From positions 1-8,024 of the forward strand of contig DNFG01000454.1 of NCBI GenBank assembly GCA_003487005.1: 8,024 nt of DNA, in the 5' to 3' direction. Below are positions 5,744 through 8,024 of this stretch, piece by piece. Both the position numbers and the translations under genes were made by a program. The notes beneath the pieces were generated by a model. That model saw nothing but the letters and a program-made list of their open reading frames with translations, was not told the DNA's origin and ran no database searches. The DNA comes from Bryobacterales bacterium (GTDB lineage: Bacteria; Acidobacteriota; Terriglobia; Bryobacterales; Bryobacteraceae). Within the stretch, counting starts at the first letter, position 1; every line of letters begins with the position of its first letter.

Positions 5744-6370
5744 ATGCAGCTTACCGAACGCCAGCAGGCCGTCCTCGACTTCATCATCGAGTTCCGCCGG
5801 GACAACGGCTGTTCGCCCTCGATTCCCGAGATTCAGCGCCATTTCGGCATTCGCAGCCCGAATGGCGTGGCGGGCCACCTGCACGCACTGGAGGCCAAGG
5901 GGGCCATTCGCCGGGCGGAGCGCGGGTCGCGCCAGATCGATCTGCCGGACGGAATGCCGCCCGCGCCGCCGCCCGCGGGCGTGTATCAGATTCCGGTTTA
6001 CGGCTCGATTCCGGCGGGACCGCCGCAGGACATCGCGGCCGGGGCCGCGGAAAGCTGTGCGCTGGTGGACGAAGTCGCGCTGGGTTTCAAGCCGCGCGAA
6101 GGCTGTTTTGCGCTGAAGGTGCGCGGCGATTCGATGCGCGACGCGGGCATTCTGACGGGCGACATGGTGGTGATTCAACCGACGCCGACGCCTCGGGAGG
6201 GCCAGATCGTGGCCGCGCTGATTGACGGCGAATGTACGCTGAAGCGCCTGGTCCGGGTGAAGGGCCGGTGGTTTCTGAAGGCGGAGAATCCGAATTATCC
6301 GGAGTTGCACCCTCGGGAAGCGCTGGTGATTCAGGGGGCGGTGCGCACGGTGATCCGGAAGTTGGATTAA
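5744..6370 (+). CDS. lexA: LexA SOS repressor, self-cleaving
   Basis: A 208-residue LexA: an N-terminal winged helix (1-~67) starting MQLTERQQAVLDFI, with helix-turn-helix CSPSIPEIQRHFG (23-35) and recognition region IRSPNGVAGHL (36-46); a Pro-rich linker (~70-80); and an S24 autoprotease domain (~83-208). The cleavage site is Ala91-Gly92 (IPAGPP), the catalytic serine is Ser130 (RGDSM), and the general-base lysine is Lys167 (TLKRL); their 37-residue spacing equals that in E. coli LexA (S119/K156). RecA filaments would trigger self-cleavage and induce DNA-damage genes. The frame extends upstream to 5381, but the conserved N-terminus fixes the start at 5744. No Shine-Dalgarno is present. The TAA overlaps the convergent gene's stop by three bases (TTAA). 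No SOS partner genes (imuA, imuB, dnaE2) are in the window. Confidence 0.96.
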   Translation: MQLTERQQAVLDFIIEFRRDNGCSPSIPEIQRHFGIRSPNGVAGHLHALEAKGAIRRAERGSRQIDLPDGMPPAPPPAGVYQIPVYGSIPAGPPQDIAAGAAESCALVDEVALGFKPREGCFALKVRGDSMRDAGILTGDMVVIQPTPTPREGQIVAALIDGECTLKRLVRVKGRWFLKAENPNYPELHPREALVIQGAVRTVIRKLD

Positions 6371-6594
6371 CTCCGCGAGCGACCGCGTTCCCGCTCGTAC
6401 TGCTCCAGCGGCTTGACGCGCCCATCGGCGATGTCGGCAAGCCCGCGGTCGAGCGTAGCGAGCGTCGCGGCATTGAGCGGAGGCCCGTCTTCATCGGCCG
6501 CATCCCGCAGGTCTTCAAGCCAGACCCGCGCCAGTTCGGCCCGGTCGTCCGGAAGTTGATCCACAAGTCGATGCAGCGCTTCTCTGGTCGTCAT
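6367..6594 (-). CDS. Small antitoxin-like protein, partner not seen
   Basis: A 75-residue acidic protein that I do not place firmly. Its N-terminus (LHRLVDQLPDDRAELARVWLEDL, residues ~7-29) has the L-x-x-LVD-x-LP-x-x-x-x-x-x-x-x-x-x-L rhythm of many small antitoxin-type proteins encoded beside ParE/RelE or PIN toxins, and the end (GLADIADGRVKPLEQYERERG, split across ~51-71) resembles their toxin-binding tail. No toxin gene follows: downstream is convergent lexA, stop-to-stop. The ATG at 6594 has GAGG (plus-strand 6602-6605) seven bases upstream. It starts 37 bases after the end of the GGT-family gene on the same strand, so it may be co-transcribed with it. It could equally be an unrelated small protein. 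Confidence 0.62.
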   Translation of the reverse strand: MTTREALHRLVDQLPDDRAELARVWLEDLRDAADEDGPPLNAATLATLDRGLADIADGRVKPLEQYERERGRSRS

Positions 6595-6631
6595 GGCCTC
6601 GCCTCACTCCTTCAGTCTACCCACCCGCCCA

Positions 6632-8024
6632 CTACCACGCCCGTGCCGAGCGGTAGCCGAACGGGTCCGCGCCGGCCTCGATCACCCCGTTTTCATTGAG
6701 GATGACCATCACCGGGGCCGCGCCGGAGGCGTAGCGGGACCGCCGGCCCACCCGGTGCCCGCGCGCCTTCAGCGCCTCTGCCACCTCGGGCCGGACGCGT
6801 TCGTCCAGCAACAGATCGCCCGGGTTCATACCGTGGTTGTCGAAGCTCGACACGAGGTGGCGGGTCTGGAACCGGGGCGCTTCGGCAGCGCGTTGCGCGT
6901 TCATGCCGAACTCGACGACGTTGAGCAGCAACTGGAGCAGGCTCTGGTCCTGGTTGTCGCCACCGGGCGTCGAGAGCGCCGCGAAGGGCCGCCCGTCGCG
7001 CCGGGTGACGAGCGTCGGACTGAGCGTGATGCGCGGGCGCTTGCCCGGCGCGAGTTCATTCGGATGCCCTTCGAGCAGGTAGAAACTCTGCGCGCGCTGG
7101 GTCAGCGGAATGCCCGTGTCGCCCGCGATCACGGACGGCAGCCATGCCCCCGAGGGCGTGGCCGAGAACACCCAGCCGTCCTTGTCGATCGTGTTGACGC
7201 ACGTCGTGTCGCGCGCCATCAGGTCGTCATCGATATCGACGCGCAGCGTGATGGACTGCGACGGATGGACGCCCGGCTTGCCGTTCAGCGCCCCGGGGCG
7301 GAATTCGCGCGAAGCCTCGCGTCCGATCAAGGCGCGCCGCTCTTCGGCGTATTTCTTCGTCAAAAACTCGCGCGGTTCGGCCGTGAACTGCGGGTCACCG
7401 TACCAGGCGTCGCGGTCGGCATAGCTCAGCTTCAGGGCCTCGGCGAGGGTGTGCAGGTACTCCTCCGAATTCCAGCCCATGCCGCGCAGATCGAAGCCTT
7501 CGAGCAGGTTGAGCGCCTCGATCATGGACGGACCCTGGCTCCAGAAGCCCGATTTGCAGACGCGATACTCGCGATAATCGGTGCAAAACGGCTCCTCGAT
7601 ATCCAACCGGAACGCGGCCATGTCTTCATAGCGCAGCAGGCCGCCGTTCGCCTCGGAAAAGGCCGCGATCCGCCGCGCGATTTCGCCGCGATAGAAGAAA
7701 TCGCGGACCGCCCCAATGCCCGCCGCGCGGGTTGCGTCCGCCGCGCGCGCGCTCTTTTCGGCATCCGCCATCTGCCGGAGTGTCCGCGCGAGATCGGGTT
7801 GCCGGAACACGTCCCCGGGCCGGGGCGGCGTGCCGCCGGGCGCGAAGACCTTCTTCGACGTGGGCCACAGATCGAGAAACCGCCGCGACCGCGCCAGCGA
7901 CGACGCCCGCATTTCATCGAGCGGCGTGCCGTCGGCGAGTTCGATGGCCGGCGTGATCGTCGCGGCCAGCGTCAATGTGCCGTAGCGTTCGAGCGCCAGC
8001 AGCGCCGCGTCCACCATCCCCGGC
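6632..8024 (-). CDS. Gamma-glutamyltransferase family protein, 5' partial
   Basis: An N-terminal nucleophile hydrolase of the GGT family, cut by the right edge. The ATG at 8017 is internal: it follows P-G, matching the conserved PG-x-VD-x-W/A core, so perhaps 120-150 N-terminal residues, including any signal peptide, are missing. Counted from that Met, large-subunit blocks include GDVFRQPDLARTL (68-80), FFYRGEIA, and GGLLRYEDMAAF. Autocleavage is expected before Thr271 (DTTCVNT), giving a 191-residue small subunit, close to the 190 of E. coli GGT. The small subunit has PGKRP (324-328) and STPGG (349-353). The S-S-M-S-P substrate motif of classical GGT is replaced by I-T-L-S-P, and GDNQDQ follows the glycine pair, a pattern of GGT-like branches whose substrates are often not glutathione. 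Members are secreted or periplasmic. The exact substrate cannot be read from the sequence. Confidence 0.9.
   Translation of the reverse strand, partial: PGMVDAALLALERYGTLTLAATITPAIELADGTPLDEMRASSLARSRRFLDLWPTSKKVFAPGGTPPRPGDVFRQPDLARTLRQMADAEKSARAADATRAAGIGAVRDFFYRGEIARRIAAFSEANGGLLRYEDMAAFRLDIEEPFCTDYREYRVCKSGFWSQGPSMIEALNLLEGFDLRGMGWNSEEYLHTLAEALKLSYADRDAWYGDPQFTAEPREFLTKKYAEERRALIGREASREFRPGALNGKPGVHPSQSITLRVDIDDDLMARDTTCVNTIDKDGWVFSATPSGAWLPSVIAGDTGIPLTQRAQSFYLLEGHPNELAPGKRPRITLSPTLVTRRDGRPFAALSTPGGDNQDQSLLQLLLNVVEFGMNAQRAAEAPRFQTRHLVSSFDNHGMNPGDLLLDERVRPEVAEALKARGHRVGRRSRYASGAAPVMVILNENGVIEAGADPFGYRSARAW

Noticed and set aside
5387..6310. 307-codon minus-strand open frame
   Set aside because: It is antisense to the zinc-ribbon and lexA genes, which are both clearly recognised; composition is shadow-like.
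8015..8017. True start codon of the GGT-family gene
   Set aside because: The preceding codons read P-G, matching the conserved PG-x-VD block, so this Met is internal.

Overview
The window is GC-rich chromosomal DNA from a bacterium, densely packed with short intergenic gaps and frequent convergent or overlapping ends. The gene set suggests an uncultivated lineage, possibly of the Planctomycetota/Hydrogenedentota/Sumerlaeota kind: an ABC-2 permease fused to a CPBP protease, a LexA with an S-P-N-G-V recognition region, an orphan ExbD-like protein and a toxin-first RelE/XRE pair. This assignment is inference; there is no rRNA or other phylogenetic marker. The first ~90 bases are almost pure G and look like a sequencing or assembly artefact at a contig end rather than biology.

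Layout. (1) 1-1903, plus strand: the 3' part of an ABC-2 permease/CPBP intramembrane protease fusion, its true N-terminus lost in the poly-G edge. (2) 1861-2805, minus: a DUF72 protein, convergent with and overlapping the fusion gene. (3) 2900-3400, plus: a small ExbD/TolR-like protein without the usual membrane aspartate. (4) 3410-4101, minus: a type II toxin-antitoxin operon, toxin first (RelE/Gp49-like), XRE antitoxin second, with a palindromic operator candidate just upstream. (5) 4145-5356, minus: a COG0523 zinc metallochaperone GTPase of the ZigA/ZagA (YciC) type, with a consensus -35, an AT-rich palindrome over its -10 and a good Shine-Dalgarno. (6) 5443-6370, plus: a small FmdB-type zinc-ribbon protein, then lexA; the lexA promoter overlaps the zinc-ribbon stop codon and holds a palindrome that probably serves as the LexA autoregulatory box. 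(7) 6367-8024, minus: a small antitoxin-like protein and, upstream of it, a gamma-glutamyltransferase-family protein that runs off the right edge.

Most genes are unrelated housekeeping or accessory functions. The parts that belong together are the toxin-antitoxin pair and lexA with its operator; the divergent zinc chaperone and zinc-ribbon genes may also be linked. No wholly new multi-gene system stands out. The best leads are regulatory (the lexA leaderless start and box, the candidate zinc-responsive operator) and structural (the altered ExbD-like protein, a long hairpin inside the toxin gene).
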